Source: Enterobacter sichuanensis
GTDB taxonomy: Bacteria > Pseudomonadota > Gammaproteobacteria > Enterobacterales > Enterobacteriaceae
Assembly: GCF_002939185.1 (NCBI RefSeq)
Contig: NZ_POVL01000003.1
Location: 62,001 to 126,000, forward strand
Direction: 5' to 3'
DNA: 64,000 nt
Positions 1 through 13,438 of this stretch are shown one piece after another. A program made the position numbers and the translations under genes. The stretch's first letter is position 1, and each line of letters starts with the position of its first letter. A model generated the notes under the pieces. The model was not told the DNA's origin. It saw only the letters and a program-made list of their open reading frames with translations, and searched no databases.

Positions 1-2206
<2,206 letters not shown>

Positions 2207-2227
2207 GACTTCATCCCTCCTGAATGA

Positions 2228-2247
2228 AACTGAAACCGGTTTCAGTT
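2228..2247. promoter_or_regulatory. LacI/GalR-type operator 1 upstream of bglK
   Basis: A perfect 20-bp palindrome centred on TGAAACCGGTTTCA, ending 22 bases upstream of the bglK start. This core equals the site reported for the E. coli repressor AscG, which controls beta-glucoside genes. No LacI-family gene is in the window, so the regulator must be encoded elsewhere. Confidence 0.75.
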
Positions 2248-2285
2248 CATGATGTTCAATCCGCAAACCGCTGGCAAGCAGATCG

Positions 2286-2301
2286 CCGAAACCGGTTTCA
2301 T
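2286..2301. promoter_or_regulatory. LacI/GalR-type operator 2 upstream of bglK
   Basis: Second copy of the GAAACCGGTTTC palindrome (2288-2299), with its centre 56 bases from the first. Two copies at this spacing, about five helical turns, suit cooperative or looping repression of the bglK-bglA promoter. Confidence 0.7.
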
Positions 2302-2376
2302 TTTCGTGAACGGAGTCAAGTTTGCGCGCCGCCAGAGGGGGAATAGAAAAAAAAATCCTCTCGCCGAGAATAGGCT

Positions 2377-2392
2377 CGCAAACGTTTGCCTG
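2377..2392. promoter_or_regulatory. PurR box upstream of purM
   Basis: CGCAAACGTTTGCCTG matches the PurR consensus and has a perfect GCAAACGTTTGC core (2378-2389). It lies about 60 bases upstream of the purM start, as expected for purine-repressed purMN transcription. Confidence 0.85.
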
Positions 2393-2449
2393 GACTGTTA
2401 GAATTGCGCCGATTTTTCTTACTAGCTATGCAATCGCGTGGGGACTTGA

Positions 2450-4128
<1,679 letters not shown>

Positions 4129-4137
4129 TTTGTTATG

Positions 4138-4161
4138 TCGGGTGGCGCTGCGCTTACCCGA
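4138..4161. repeat. REP-like palindrome after purN
   Basis: A hairpin with TCGGGT / ACCCGA arms around the 12-base core GGCGCTGCGCTT. The same core occurs inverted at 14207-14218. Both lie just after stop codons, typical of dispersed REP elements that stabilise transcript ends. Confidence 0.7.
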
Positions 4162-4311
4162 TATCCCCCTCTCCAACCTTCTAAAATCCTCAACAAAAAA
4201 AATAACTGTCATACTTTTCTGGCACTGTTGGACATATCGTGGAAATGCTCGCCATAATAAGGACGAGACGGATTTACCACGTCCTGTGATTGAACTGGAG
4301 TGTGAGCTGTA

Positions 4312-6372
4312 ATGGGTCAGGAAAAGTTATATATCGAGAAAGAGCTAAGCTGGTTAGCATTTAACGAACGTGTCCTCCAGGAAGCGGCTGACAAAAGTAA
4401 CCCGCTGATCGAGCGCATGCGTTTTTTGGGCATTTATTCCAACAACCTGGATGAGTTCTACAAGGTTCGCTTTGCCGAGCTGAAAAGACGCATCATCATC
4501 AGCGAAGAACAGGGCTTAAACTCTCACTCGCGTCATCTGTTGGGCAAAATCCAGTCCCGCGTGTTGAAAGCCGATCAGGAATTTGACGGCCTGTATAACG
4601 AACTGCTGCTGGAGATGGCACGCAATCAAATCTTCCTGATTAACGAACGTCAGCTTTCCGTTAACCAACAAAACTGGCTGCGCCACTACTTCAAGCAATA
4701 TCTGCGCCAGCACATTACCCCGATTCTGATCAACCGCGAAACCGATCTGGTGCAGTTCCTGAAAGATGACTACACCTACCTGGCGGTGGAAATTATTCGC
4801 GGTGAATCCATCCGATACGCGCTGCTGGAGATCCCGTCCGATAAGGTGCCGCGCTTTGTGAACCTGCCGCCGGAAACCCCGCGCAGACGCAAGCCGATGA
4901 TCCTGCTGGATAACATCCTGCGCTACTGTCTGGATGACATCTTTAAAGGCTTCTTTGATTACGACGCGTTAAACGCCTACTCGATGAAGATGACCCGTGA
5001 CGCCGAATATGACCTGGTGCACGAGATGGAAGCCAGCCTGATGGAGCTGATGTCCTCCAGCCTCAAGCAGCGCCTGACGGCGGAGCCGGTGCGCTTTGTT
5101 TATCAGCGCGATATGCCGGACGCGATGGTGGAAATGCTGCGCGAGAAACTGACCATTTCGCGCTATGACTCCATCGTGCCGGGTGGCCGTTACCACAACT
5201 TTAAAGACTTTATTGGCTTCCCGAACGTCGGCAAGGCCAATCTGGTAAACAAACCGCTGCCGCGCCTGCGCCATCTGTGGTTTGATAAATTCCGCAACGG
5301 TTTCGACGCCATCCGCGAACGCGACGTCCTGCTCTACTATCCGTATCACACGTTTGAACACGTGCTGGAGCTGCTGCGTCAGGCCTCCTTCGACCCGAGC
5401 GTGCTGGCGATCAAAATCAACATCTACCGCGTGGCCAAAGATTCCCGCATTATCGATGCGATGATCCACGCCGCGCACAACGGTAAAAAAGTTACCGTGG
5501 TGGTGGAGCTGCAGGCGCGCTTCGATGAAGAGGCGAACATTCACTGGGCGCGCCGGTTGACGGAAGCGGGCGTACACGTCATCTTCTCCGCGCCGGGGCT
5601 GAAAATTCACGCCAAGCTGTTCCTCATCTCCCGCAAAGAGGGTGACGACGTGGTGCGCTATGCCCACATCGGTACCGGGAACTTTAACGAGAAAACCGCG
5701 CGAATTTATACCGACTACTCGCTGCTGACCGCCGATGCGCGCATCACCAACGAGGTGCGTCGGGTGTTCAACTTTATTGAGAACCCGTACCGCCCGGTGA
5801 GCTTCGACTATCTGCTGGTATCCCCACAGAACTCGCGCCGTCTGCTGTACGATATGATCGATAAAGAGATCGCCAATGCTCAGAAAGGGCTGTCGTCCGG
5901 CATCACCCTGAAGCTCAACAACCTGGTCGACAAAGGTCTGGTAGACCGCCTGTATGCGGCGTCCAGCTCCGGCGTGCCGGTTAATCTGCTGATCCGCGGC
6001 ATGTGCTCGCTGATCCCGGAACTGGAAGGTATCAGCGACAATATTCGGGTGATCAGTATTGTTGACCGCTACCTGGAACACGATCGGGTCTATATTTTTG
6101 ATAATGCGGGTGATAAGCAGGTCTATCTCTCTTCTGCAGACTGGATGACGCGCAATATTGACTACCGAATTGAAGTCGCGGCACCGCTGCTGGATCCGCG
6201 TCTGAAGCAGCAGATCCTCGACATTATCGAGATTCTGTTCAGCGATACCGTGAAAGCACGCTATATCGACAAAGAACTGAGTAACCGCTACGTGCCGCGC
6301 GGCAACCGCCGTAAAGTGCGGTCGCAACTGGCGATTTACGACTATATCAAATCACTCGAGCAACCCGATTAA
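4312..6372 (+). CDS. ppk: Polyphosphate kinase
   Basis: Reversibly polymerises the terminal phosphate of ATP into inorganic polyphosphate; membrane-associated in E. coli. 686 residues against 688 in E. coli; the difference is a two-residue deletion at FDKFRNGFD (E. coli has two extra residues after FDK). The N-terminal and head domains are intact. The two phospholipase-D-like catalytic domains carry the phosphorylated histidine in [15 protein letters not shown] and the second conserved histidine in [14 protein letters not shown] at 4312 follows a GGAGTGTGAGCTGTA ribosome site. It is 3 bases from ppx, so synthesis and degradation enzymes share an operon. Confidence 0.98.
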   Translation: MGQEKLYIEKELSWLAFNERVLQEAADKSNPLIERMRFLGIYSNNLDEFYKVRFAELKRRIIISEEQGLNSHSRHLLGKIQSRVLKADQEFDGLYNELLLEMARNQIFLINERQLSVNQQNWLRHYFKQYLRQHITPILINRETDLVQFLKDDYTYLAVEIIRGESIRYALLEIPSDKVPRFVNLPPETPRRRKPMILLDNILRYCLDDIFKGFFDYDALNAYSMKMTRDAEYDLVHEMEASLMELMSSSLKQRLTAEPVRFVYQRDMPDAMVEMLREKLTISRYDSIVPGGRYHNFKDFIGFPNVGKANLVNKPLPRLRHLWFDKFRNGFDAIRERDVLLYYPYHTFEHVLELLRQASFDPSVLAIKINIYRVAKDSRIIDAMIHAAHNGKKVTVVVELQARFDEEANIHWARRLTEAGVHVIFSAPGLKIHAKLFLISRKEGDDVVRYAHIGTGNFNEKTARIYTDYSLLTADARITNEVRRVFNFIENPYRPVSFDYLLVSPQNSRRLLYDMIDKEIANAQKGLSSGITLKLNNLVDKGLVDRLYAASSSGVPVNLLIRGMCSLIPELEGISDNIRVISIVDRYLEHDRVYIFDNAGDKQVYLSSADWMTRNIDYRIEVAAPLLDPRLKQQILDIIEILFSDTVKARYIDKELSNRYVPRGNRRKVRSQLAIYDYIKSLEQPD

Positions 6373-6375
6373 CCT

Positions 6376-7914
6376 ATGCCGATAAATGATAAGACCCCAC
6401 GCCCGCAGGAATTCGCCGCGGTCGATCTAGGCTCTAACAGTTTCCACATGGTCATCGCCCGTGAGGTGGATGGCGCGCTGCAGATCATCGGTCGTCTGAA
6501 GCAGCGCGTACACCTGGCGGATGGCCTTGATGAACGCAGCATGCTTAGCGAAGAGGCGATGGAGCGCGGCTTAAACTGCCTGTCGCTGTTCGCTGAACGT
6601 CTGCAGGGCTTTTCGCCCTCCAGCGTGTGCATCGTGGGCACCCATACCCTGCGTCAGGCCCTGAACGCGCCAGAGTTCCTCAAACGGGCGGAGAAAGTGA
6701 TCCCCTATCCGATTGAGATCATCTCCGGTAACGAAGAGGCGCGCCTGATTTTTATGGGCGTTGAGCACACCCAGCCGGAAAAAGGGCGCAAGCTGGTTAT
6801 CGATATCGGCGGCGGCTCTACAGAGCTTGTGATCGGCGAAGACTTTGAGCCGCGTCTGGTGGAAAGCCGCCGGATGGGCTGCGTCAGCTTCGCGCAGATG
6901 TACTTCCCGGGCGGCACCATCACCCGTGAGAACTTCCAGCGGGCGCGGATGGCGGCCGTCCAGAAACTGGAAAACCTGGCCTGGCAGTACCGGATCCAGG
7001 GCTGGAACGTGGCGCTGGGCGCATCAGGCACCATCAAAGCGGCGCATGAAGTGCTGCTGGCGATGGGTGAAAAAGACGGGTTTATCACCCCCGAGCGCCT
7101 GACGCTGCTGACCGAAGAAGTGCTGAAACATAAAAGTTTTGACGCCTTAAGCCTGCCGGGGCTTTCCGACGAGCGTAAAGCGGTGTTCGTACCGGGTCTG
7201 GCTATTCTCTGCGGCGTGTTCGATGCGCTGGCCATCAAGGAGCTGCGTCTCTCCGACGGCGCGCTGCGTGAAGGCGTGCTCTACGAGATGGAAGGCCGCT
7301 TCCGCCACCAGGATATTCGCAGCCGCACCGCGCAAAGCCTGGCAAACCAGTACAACATCGACCGCGACCAGGCGAAGCGCGTGCTGGAAACCACCGTACA
7401 GATGTACGAACAATGGCAGGAGCAGAATCCTAAACTTGCGCATCCGCAGCTCGCCGCCCTGCTGAAATGGGCCGCGATGCTGCACGAAGTGGGACTGAAC
7501 ATCAACCACAGCGGCATGCACCGCCATTCGGCCTACATTTTGCAAAACAGCGATCTGCCGGGCTTCAACCAGGAGCAGCAGACCATGATGGCGACCCTGG
7601 TGCGCTATCACCGTAAAGCCATCAAGCTCGACGATCTACCGCGCTTCACGCTGTTCAAGAAGAAGCAGTTCCTGCCGCTGATTCAGCTGCTGCGCCTGGG
7701 CGTGCTGCTTAATAACCAGCGTCAGGCCACCACCACCCCGCCCACGCTGAAGCTGAAAACCGACGACCATCACTGGACGCTATGCTTCCCGCACGACTGG
7801 TTTAGCCAGAACGCGCTGGTCCTGCTGGACCTGGAAAAAGAGCAGCAGTACTGGGAAGCGGTCACCGGCTGGCTGCTCAAGATCGAAGAAGAGAGCGCCG
7901 ACGTCGCGGCATAA
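6376..7914 (+). CDS. ppx: Exopolyphosphatase
   Basis: Releases orthophosphate processively from the ends of polyphosphate and is the counterpart of the upstream kinase; homologues also hydrolyse pppGpp. 512 residues (E. coli 513). The N-terminal actin/Hsp70-like fold carries [13 protein letters not shown], the NEEARLIF segment and the phosphate loop [14 protein letters not shown]. The C-terminal half carries the HD-like helical domain with [20 protein letters not shown]. It starts 3 bases after the ppk stop. It converges with pdeF, whose stop lies only 5 bases away. Confidence 0.98.
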   Translation: MPINDKTPRPQEFAAVDLGSNSFHMVIAREVDGALQIIGRLKQRVHLADGLDERSMLSEEAMERGLNCLSLFAERLQGFSPSSVCIVGTHTLRQALNAPEFLKRAEKVIPYPIEIISGNEEARLIFMGVEHTQPEKGRKLVIDIGGGSTELVIGEDFEPRLVESRRMGCVSFAQMYFPGGTITRENFQRARMAAVQKLENLAWQYRIQGWNVALGASGTIKAAHEVLLAMGEKDGFITPERLTLLTEEVLKHKSFDALSLPGLSDERKAVFVPGLAILCGVFDALAIKELRLSDGALREGVLYEMEGRFRHQDIRSRTAQSLANQYNIDRDQAKRVLETTVQMYEQWQEQNPKLAHPQLAALLKWAAMLHEVGLNINHSGMHRHSAYILQNSDLPGFNQEQQTMMATLVRYHRKAIKLDDLPRFTLFKKKQFLPLIQLLRLGVLLNNQRQATTTPPTLKLKTDDHHWTLCFPHDWFSQNALVLLDLEKEQQYWEAVTGWLLKIEEESADVAA

Positions 7915-7918
7915 CGGC

Positions 7919-10159
7919 TCAGGCGTCCGCTACGGACGCCTCTGCCTCCAGCAGCGAGGCAAGCGCCACCGGCCTGCCAATCAGATACCCCTGCACATAA
8001 TCGATACCCAGCGCGTGAACCGCGCTGCGTATCTCTTCGGTCTCGACGTACTCAGCCACCACCAGCATTTTCTTCATGCGCGCCAGATGGCAGATTGAGG
8101 CCACTATCTGGTAATCCAGGCTGTTATTGACGATGTTGCGAATAAAGCTGCCGTCAATCTTGAGAATATCGGCATCCACGCTTTTCAGCCGCGCGTAGCT
8201 GGCATAGCCGGTGCCAAAATCATCAATCGCAATGCGTACCCCCATTTTCTGCAGCTGCTGGAGGATGTGTTGTGCCTGCTCCCCGTTGCCGAAGGTACTG
8301 CACTCCGTCACCTCAAAAATCAGCTGCCACGGCTCAATGGCGTATTTCGCCAGCAGGCGGCTCACCTCAAGCGGGAACTGCACCCGACAAACGGTTGAAG
8401 GGGCCAGATTAATGGCAAAACGATGACCGGGCAGTTGTTCGCGGTGTTCTGCCAGAAAGCGCAGGGTGTGGTCCAGCACCCACAAATCCACCCGCGAGGA
8501 GAGACCAAACTCCTGCGCGACGGGCAGGAATTGATCGGGGGAGAGCAATAGCCCGTCTACGTCCGGCATCCGCAGCAGGATTTCGTGATAGCGATCGCCC
8601 CGCAGACCGCGAACGGGCTGCGCCAGCAGGGTAAAAGCGTTGTGATCGAGCGCCTTTTGCAGGCGACTCATCATCGCGACTTTATCCTTCAGGCTGCGCT
8701 GAAGATGGACAGCGCCGCGCTGCTGAAGATTTTCCGGATGGTTGGAGGAGAGCGACAGATCGGCAACCACCCCCAGCTCGCCCAGTACCAGATAAAGATG
8801 AGTAACCGGGGAGCGGACATAGCAGTAGCTCACGCCAACCTGCGGCTGCAGCGGCATGCCATCCCAGACAAAGCGGAACTGTTTGATATGCTCGTCGAGG
8901 GTATCAATGCGCTGCTGGTGTGATTCTGCGTTAAGCCGTACAGCCAGGTCGCAGCCAGTCAGGTGATATACCTGCTCATTCGGCTGAAGCGTGCCGTTAA
9001 TCCACTGCGCCAGCTGCTGTTTGTACAAAATACGCAGCAGCACACCGTAATTTCGGCCCAGAATTTCCAGCTCCGGAATGCGCAGCAGGCAGAGCGCCGA
9101 CCACGGGTTCTTCGCCAGATCGCGCGACAGCGCCCGCAGGTTAGGCATATGTACGACCGGGTCGAGCAGCGCCAGCCTGCGGGTGCGTTTATTCACCGCA
9201 CGCTGACGAGTCGCCAGCATCGACATATAAATCACCACAAACGAGAAGACCAGGTAACTGGAAGAGGTGATCGCAAGCTGGATGTCATACCCCGCGTTCA
9301 CCGGGATATAGTGGTAAAAATAGTGAATAGACACCAGCAGCACCGGTGTCCAGATTAGCGATATCAGCTTATAGCCAAAACGCATCGCCCCCCAGAGCAT
9401 CACCGGCATCAGCAACGACAGGGTGTAGTTGGTGGTGAAAATGGAGCTGTTTTCATTCATCGGGAGCAACAGCAGCGAAAGCAACCCGCCAAGCGTAATC
9501 GCCCACAGCAAAAACTCAACGAGCGTCACCTTTTTGTCTATCTGAAGACGGATCTGCGAGTTAAAACGGGTGAGATAGCGCGGATGACGAATCAGGCGGA
9601 TCAACAGATAGCTCAACGGCACGCCTGTCAGCCCGCTGACCAGCAGCGCCTGATAGTTAATGAGCGTGCGAATATTGAGAGGGTTGAGCCCCGCCAGGCT
9701 CTGACGACTCTCATACACGCCCAGATAGACCGCAAACTGAAACAACACCAGAAACAGCGTTGCAGGACAGAAGACCTGCCAGAACAGGCGCTGCGGTATC
9801 AGCCGGATATCGCCGTACCCCGTCATATTGCGTCTGGGGGCAAAAACGCGATAACCGCCCCAGCTCAGCACGAGAGGGACAATAAAATGCAGCACACCGG
9901 CGACGGTTTCAAACAGCCCGACCGCGTCGTAATAGCGGATAAACAGCGATAACACAATTCCAGGCACGGCGGCAAAGCCAAAGAAGAGCATTAATGCGAG
10001 CAGAAAAGAGAGCGGCAAATAATAGAGCGCCACAATACCGTCGCCCAGCTGCGTCAGGGTATTGGCTGCACTCAGCACGGGCAGCAAAACCACTGGCAAA
10101 ATAAGCGGCAGCGCCCACCTGCGGTCTTTATTGCGTTTCAGGAAAGCGAGAATGTTCAT
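7919..10159 (-). CDS. pdeF: Cyclic-di-GMP phosphodiesterase PdeF (YfgF)
   Basis: Inner-membrane enzyme that linearises cyclic di-GMP. 746 residues (E. coli YfgF 747). Residues 1 to about 310 are a multi-helix MASE1-like sensor region. A GGDEF-like segment (about 330-480) lacks a GGDEF motif, so it is not expected to make c-di-GMP. The C-terminal EAL domain (about 490-740) keeps the ExLxR form (EILLRM), the NLAPST segment, the metal ligands in IFEVTEC and IAIDDFGTGYASY, LKIDGSFI and the VAEYVET loop. It is convergent with ppx. E. coli YfgF is described as FNR-regulated and linked to oxidative stress; an FNR-like box lies upstream at 10294. Confidence 0.96.
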   Translation of the reverse strand: MNILAFLKRNKDRRWALPLILPVVLLPVLSAANTLTQLGDGIVALYYLPLSFLLALMLFFGFAAVPGIVLSLFIRYYDAVGLFETVAGVLHFIVPLVLSWGGYRVFAPRRNMTGYGDIRLIPQRLFWQVFCPATLFLVLFQFAVYLGVYESRQSLAGLNPLNIRTLINYQALLVSGLTGVPLSYLLIRLIRHPRYLTRFNSQIRLQIDKKVTLVEFLLWAITLGGLLSLLLLPMNENSSIFTTNYTLSLLMPVMLWGAMRFGYKLISLIWTPVLLVSIHYFYHYIPVNAGYDIQLAITSSSYLVFSFVVIYMSMLATRQRAVNKRTRRLALLDPVVHMPNLRALSRDLAKNPWSALCLLRIPELEILGRNYGVLLRILYKQQLAQWINGTLQPNEQVYHLTGCDLAVRLNAESHQQRIDTLDEHIKQFRFVWDGMPLQPQVGVSYCYVRSPVTHLYLVLGELGVVADLSLSSNHPENLQQRGAVHLQRSLKDKVAMMSRLQKALDHNAFTLLAQPVRGLRGDRYHEILLRMPDVDGLLLSPDQFLPVAQEFGLSSRVDLWVLDHTLRFLAEHREQLPGHRFAINLAPSTVCRVQFPLEVSRLLAKYAIEPWQLIFEVTECSTFGNGEQAQHILQQLQKMGVRIAIDDFGTGYASYARLKSVDADILKIDGSFIRNIVNNSLDYQIVASICHLARMKKMLVVAEYVETEEIRSAVHALGIDYVQGYLIGRPVALASLLEAEASVADA

Positions 10160-10511
10160 AGATGCCCGGTTTAACCCCTTTCAGTCCCTGGGGAACATAA
10201 AGACAGGCATCCGACCTGACGTACGCGCCGCCCGGCAACGTGCAGGGCGAACAGTGTGGAGGAAGGATTTTAAATACCAGGCTTGAGAATCCGTTGACCT
10301 AAATCAAACTAATTTACGCAAATAACGTTTTGCGGCGCTTTCTTGAAATAATTTTCCTCGCGTTATCAAGATGGTAAATGCATTAATAAATTTCAATAAC
10401 ATCAGATAATGTAAACGTTGACGGTTATTTACACATTGCAGAATTGACCCCATCTTCCCGCTGTGCCTTAATATCCTTATCGCCCAAAAGGGCTTACCCA
10501 GGAAAAACAGA
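10160..10511. other. Divergent regulatory gap between pdeF and yfgG
   Basis: 352 bases without a supported gene. It must contain the pdeF (minus) and yfgG (plus) promoters. The 10301-10440 part is AT-rich. The only clear motif is the FNR-like site at 10294. Confidence 0.6.
10294..10307. promoter_or_regulatory. FNR-like box upstream of pdeF
   Basis: TTGACCTAAATCAA fits the FNR consensus TTGAT-N4-ATCAA with one mismatch. It is about 135 bases upstream of the pdeF start, in agreement with the reported FNR control of E. coli yfgF. Which promoter it serves, pdeF or yfgG, cannot be decided from sequence. Confidence 0.6.
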
Positions 10512-10700
10512 GTGAGTCAGGTCACGCGTATGCGCAAACGACATCGATTTAACACCCGGATGACCCGCATCATACTGTTAATCAGCTTCCTCTTTTTCTT
10601 TGGCCGCTTCGTTTACTCTTCGATTGGCGCCTGGTATCACCATCAGGACAAACTCCAGTCTCAGCAAACCAGCCTGACCGCCGACACGGCTGACCGCTAG
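10512..10700 (+). CDS. yfgG: YfgG family small membrane protein
   Basis: 62-residue protein matching E. coli YfgG (63 residues) along its length. The basic N-terminus (MRKRHRFNTRMTR) is followed by one hydrophobic segment, IILLISFLFFFGRFVYSS, then a polar tail, which suggests a single-pass inner-membrane protein. The start is GTG at 10512. Its molecular function is not established from sequence; the gene is syntenic with E. coli, next to pdeF. The stop overlaps the stop of the convergent LysR gene by four bases, so there is no room for a terminator and the accessory region begins exactly here. Confidence 0.92.
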   Translation: MSQVTRMRKRHRFNTRMTRIILLISFLFFFGRFVYSSIGAWYHHQDKLQSQQTSLTADTADR

Positions 10701-11587
10701 CTCGCCGGAGAGTTTTGCACTAACCGAATAATGCCTGCTATCCCTTTGCTGAGGATTTTATCCTGTCGCATCACCACGGCCAGCTGCCGATGCAGCACCG
10801 GCGTCAGCGACCTCACGCATAGCCCGTCACGATCGGCTTCCTGTTCCACCGCCATGCGCGGCACAATGCTGTAGCCCAGCCCTGCGCGCACCATGCGCTT
10901 GATCGCCTCGATACTGCCAAGCTGCATCACCGGCGCGACCCCTGAGCCACTGGCAGCAAACCAGCCCTCAATCAGCGCCCGGGTACCGCTGCCGGATTCA
11001 AAGGCAATCAGCGGGTGAGCATATAACGCCTCCGGGGTAAACGCCCTGAAAGCCTCCTGCTGCTCCCGCGAGGCGATAAAAACAAACTCTTCCTCCATCA
11101 CCGGCAGGACGTCCAGCGCTCTGCTACTCACCGGCAGCGTCACCAGCCCCATATCGAGACGGTTCTCCTCGATGGCCCTGACGATATCCAGGGTGTTGCC
11201 CGTGGTTACCCCCACGTTCAGAAGCGGATAGTCGCGGCGTAGCTGTTCCAGCAGCGGCGGCAGCAGATGAATGCAGGCGGTTGCGCCCGTGCCGAGCGTA
11301 ATGGTGCCGCTCACATCATGGCTGAAGGCGCTCACGGCACGAATGGCTTCATCCACCGCCTGCTGAATGCGCTCCCCATGCGCCAGCAGAGCCTCTCCGG
11401 CTGCCGTCACCCTGATGCCCCGCCCGGTACGCTCCACCAGTCGCGTTTGCAGAAATTGCTCCAGCTGGCGAATTTGCAGGCTGACGGCGGGCTGGGAAAT
11501 GCCCAGCAGATCCGCCGCGGCGGAAAAGCTGCCGCGCTGGTGAACCAGACGGAAGGTCGCGAGATAGCCCAGATTAAGCGTCGTCAT
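10697..11587 (-). CDS. LysR-family transcriptional regulator
   Basis: 296 residues with the standard LysR layout. A winged helix-turn-helix occupies residues 1-60 (FRLVHQRGSFSAAADLLGISQPAVSLQIRQLE), followed by a linker helix and a two-subdomain periplasmic-binding-like effector domain from about 90 to the end. Its effector cannot be told from sequence. It is divergent from the MFS transporter at 11684, and the shared gap contains a perfect CCGTTATGC-N11-GCATAACGG palindrome, the expected LysR site geometry. It therefore probably regulates that transporter and itself. It is not part of the E. coli yfgG-guaA interval. Confidence 0.93.
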   Translation of the reverse strand: MTTLNLGYLATFRLVHQRGSFSAAADLLGISQPAVSLQIRQLEQFLQTRLVERTGRGIRVTAAGEALLAHGERIQQAVDEAIRAVSAFSHDVSGTITLGTGATACIHLLPPLLEQLRRDYPLLNVGVTTGNTLDIVRAIEENRLDMGLVTLPVSSRALDVLPVMEEEFVFIASREQQEAFRAFTPEALYAHPLIAFESGSGTRALIEGWFAASGSGVAPVMQLGSIEAIKRMVRAGLGYSIVPRMAVEQEADRDGLCVRSLTPVLHRQLAVVMRQDKILSKGIAGIIRLVQNSPAS

Positions 11588-11644
11588 TCAAAGTTTCTCT
11601 TATACCGCGCATAAGGTTGCTGCCCTGCCAGCACAATACCGCGG

Positions 11645-11673
11645 CCGTTATGCTCAGGACAACTGCATAACGG
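11645..11673. promoter_or_regulatory. LysR-type operator palindrome (N11 spacing)
   Basis: Perfect 9-bp inverted arms, CCGTTATGC (11645-11653) and GCATAACGG (11665-11673), separated by 11 bases. This matches the T-N11-A architecture of LysR sites. A further half-site, GCATAAGG, lies near 11606. The right arm touches the ribosome site of the MFS gene, so bound regulator could also block translation initiation or lie downstream of the transcription start. Confidence 0.75.
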
Positions 11674-11683
11674 AGTGAAAACA

Positions 11684-12913
11684 ATGGAAACACCGGCCCT
11701 GCCTCGCCGCCTCGCCCTCGCGGCGGGCTGTAATCAGCTCATCAACTGGGGGATCTCGTTTTATATGCCCGGCACCTTCGCGCTGGCCATTTCAGCCGAC
11801 CGGGGATGGTCATCCCCGCAGATTTACCTCGGCCTGACGCTGGCGATGCTGGTGATGGCGGCGGTCTCGCCGTTTGTCGCCCGTCTGCTGGCGCGCTTTG
11901 GCGGCCAGACGGTGGTGATGAGCGGCACATTGCTGATCGCCATCAGTTGCGCAGGGATGTCGTCTGCCCAGACGCTGTCTGGCTGGTACTGCGCCTGGCT
12001 GGTCACCGGCGTCGGGATGCGCCTGTCGCTGTACGATGCGCTGTTCGCCGCGCTGGTCAACCTCTACGGGCAGCAGGCGCGAAGAACGATCTCACGCGTC
12101 ACGCTGGCGGGCGGGCTGGCCTCCGCCGTCTTCTGGCCGCTGGGCGATGGCCTGCTCCACATCATGAGCTGGCAGGAGGCGTTACGCGTCTATGCCCTCA
12201 CAGGCCTGCTGAGCTCAGCGCTGATACGCACCCTTCCCCGGCAGCGCCTGGCGGTGACGACAAATTACAGCGCGCCGCCGTTGAAAAACGAACGGCGTAA
12301 CGGCTGGCTTTATGCCGCCTTCATTGCCCTCATCACCTTTGTCTCTAACGGTACGTCCACCCATCTGCCGGAATTTATTGCAAGCTGCGGCCTGCCGGTC
12401 GCCATCGGCATGCTGTGGGGATTCGGCCAGACGGGCGCCCGCGCGCTGGAGGTCGTGGCTGGTGCCCGCTTAACGCCCTTCTCCTTAACGCTTTTTACCG
12501 CTCTCGCCATGCCGCTCTGTTTTCTGGTGGGGATAAGCAGCGCCCTGTTTGTCTGGTGCGCCGCCGGGTTTGTGCTGGGCTATGGGGCCATCAACGGGCT
12601 GGTGACTATCGTTAAAGCCACCCTGCCGCTGGCGCTGTTTAGCGCGGAAAACTATGCCCGCCGCACAGGTCTGCTGCTGATCCCCGCGCAGCTGATGGCG
12701 GCAGCGGCGCCGTTTGCTTACGCATGGCTCAACAAAACGCTGGGTATCGCAGGGGCAATGTGGGTTTCCACCGGGTTAACACTGGTGATTACCGGTCTGG
12801 CGATAGCGATTGTACGCCGTTCGCGCAGGCAGAATGTATCGCACTGTATCCAGCACGACACGCTGACAAACGGGTACAAAAAGCCCCCTCCGGCAAATAT
12901 CGCCGATACATAA
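11684..12913 (+). CDS. MFS transporter
   Basis: About 409 residues with twelve predicted membrane helices in two halves separated by a polar loop near residues 195-210 (LKNERRNGW). The N-terminal half has helix 1 at about 10-35 (CNQLINWGISFYMPGTFALAI). ATG at 11684 is preferred over an in-frame GTG at 11675 because GGAG at 11672-11675 is correctly spaced only for the ATG. The substrate is unknown. The divergent LysR gene and its palindrome suggest expression induced by a ligand of that regulator. The C-terminus has a soluble tail of about 30 residues. Confidence 0.88.
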   Translation: METPALPRRLALAAGCNQLINWGISFYMPGTFALAISADRGWSSPQIYLGLTLAMLVMAAVSPFVARLLARFGGQTVVMSGTLLIAISCAGMSSAQTLSGWYCAWLVTGVGMRLSLYDALFAALVNLYGQQARRTISRVTLAGGLASAVFWPLGDGLLHIMSWQEALRVYALTGLLSSALIRTLPRQRLAVTTNYSAPPLKNERRNGWLYAAFIALITFVSNGTSTHLPEFIASCGLPVAIGMLWGFGQTGARALEVVAGARLTPFSLTLFTALAMPLCFLVGISSALFVWCAAGFVLGYGAINGLVTIVKATLPLALFSAENYARRTGLLLIPAQLMAAAAPFAYAWLNKTLGIAGAMWVSTGLTLVITGLAIAIVRRSRRQNVSHCIQHDTLTNGYKKPPPANIADT

Positions 12914-12962
12914 AAATGGTCTCCTGTCTCCGTTATCACTTGCAACGGATAAGGAGATAAAG

Positions 12963-13427
12963 ATGAATCGTCGATTTTTACTGCTGCCGATACTTGCCCT
13001 GGCGTCAGCCAGCGCCTGGGCCGCGCCCCTGGACAACCTCAACGCCGCAGACGTCAACGGCCCTGCTGCCGTTGCCCCGCTGGAACACCCGCAGCCCCCC
13101 GCCAGGCTGATTGTCGATCCACCGCTCGCCGGTCCGCTGAGCAAAGGGGCGGTCTTTATTCAGTATCGTGTCGAAAATCTGCGTATCGAGCCGGTGTTCG
13201 GCCCTGATGCGCTCCGGGTGACCCCGCGCATCGGACACATTCACGTGGTGGTGGATGACGCGCCGTGGCACTGGGCAGATACCAGCGGAGAGCCGGTGAT
13301 TCTGGTGGGACTCCCCGCCGGTAAACACAAGGTCACGATTATTCTGGCCGATCCGACCCATAAGCCTGTCGACCACAAAACCCTTGAATTCACCGTGCCG
13401 CCCCATGCGGCGATCCACCATTTTTAA
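12963..13427 (+). CDS. Secreted DUF6130-type protein
   Basis: 154 residues beginning with a clear signal peptide, cleavage expected after residue 20 (ALASASAWA-AP), so periplasmic. The mature part is a beta-rich domain with the conserved segments GHIHVVVDDAPWHWAD and LPAGKHKVTIILADPTHKPVD, which I associate with the DUF6130 family. Function unknown; the histidines could bind metal. A GGAG ribosome site precedes the ATG. It is 11 bases upstream of the hydrolase gene, so the pair is probably cotranscribed, possibly together with the MFS gene 49 bases upstream. Confidence 0.8.
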   Translation: MNRRFLLLPILALASASAWAAPLDNLNAADVNGPAAVAPLEHPQPPARLIVDPPLAGPLSKGAVFIQYRVENLRIEPVFGPDALRVTPRIGHIHVVVDDAPWHWADTSGEPVILVGLPAGKHKVTIILADPTHKPVDHKTLEFTVPPHAAIHHF

Positions 13428-13438
13428 GGAATCTGAAG

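Noticed and set aside
4206-4225. Possible Pho box upstream of ppk (CTGTCAT and CTGGCAC)
   Set aside because: The half-sites are 13 rather than 11 bases apart and the second is degenerate; not enough to call.
4969-6327. Long open frame antisense to ppk (452 codons)
   Set aside because: It is the mirror of a highly conserved gene with strong codon bias, has no recognisable domain and no ribosome site.
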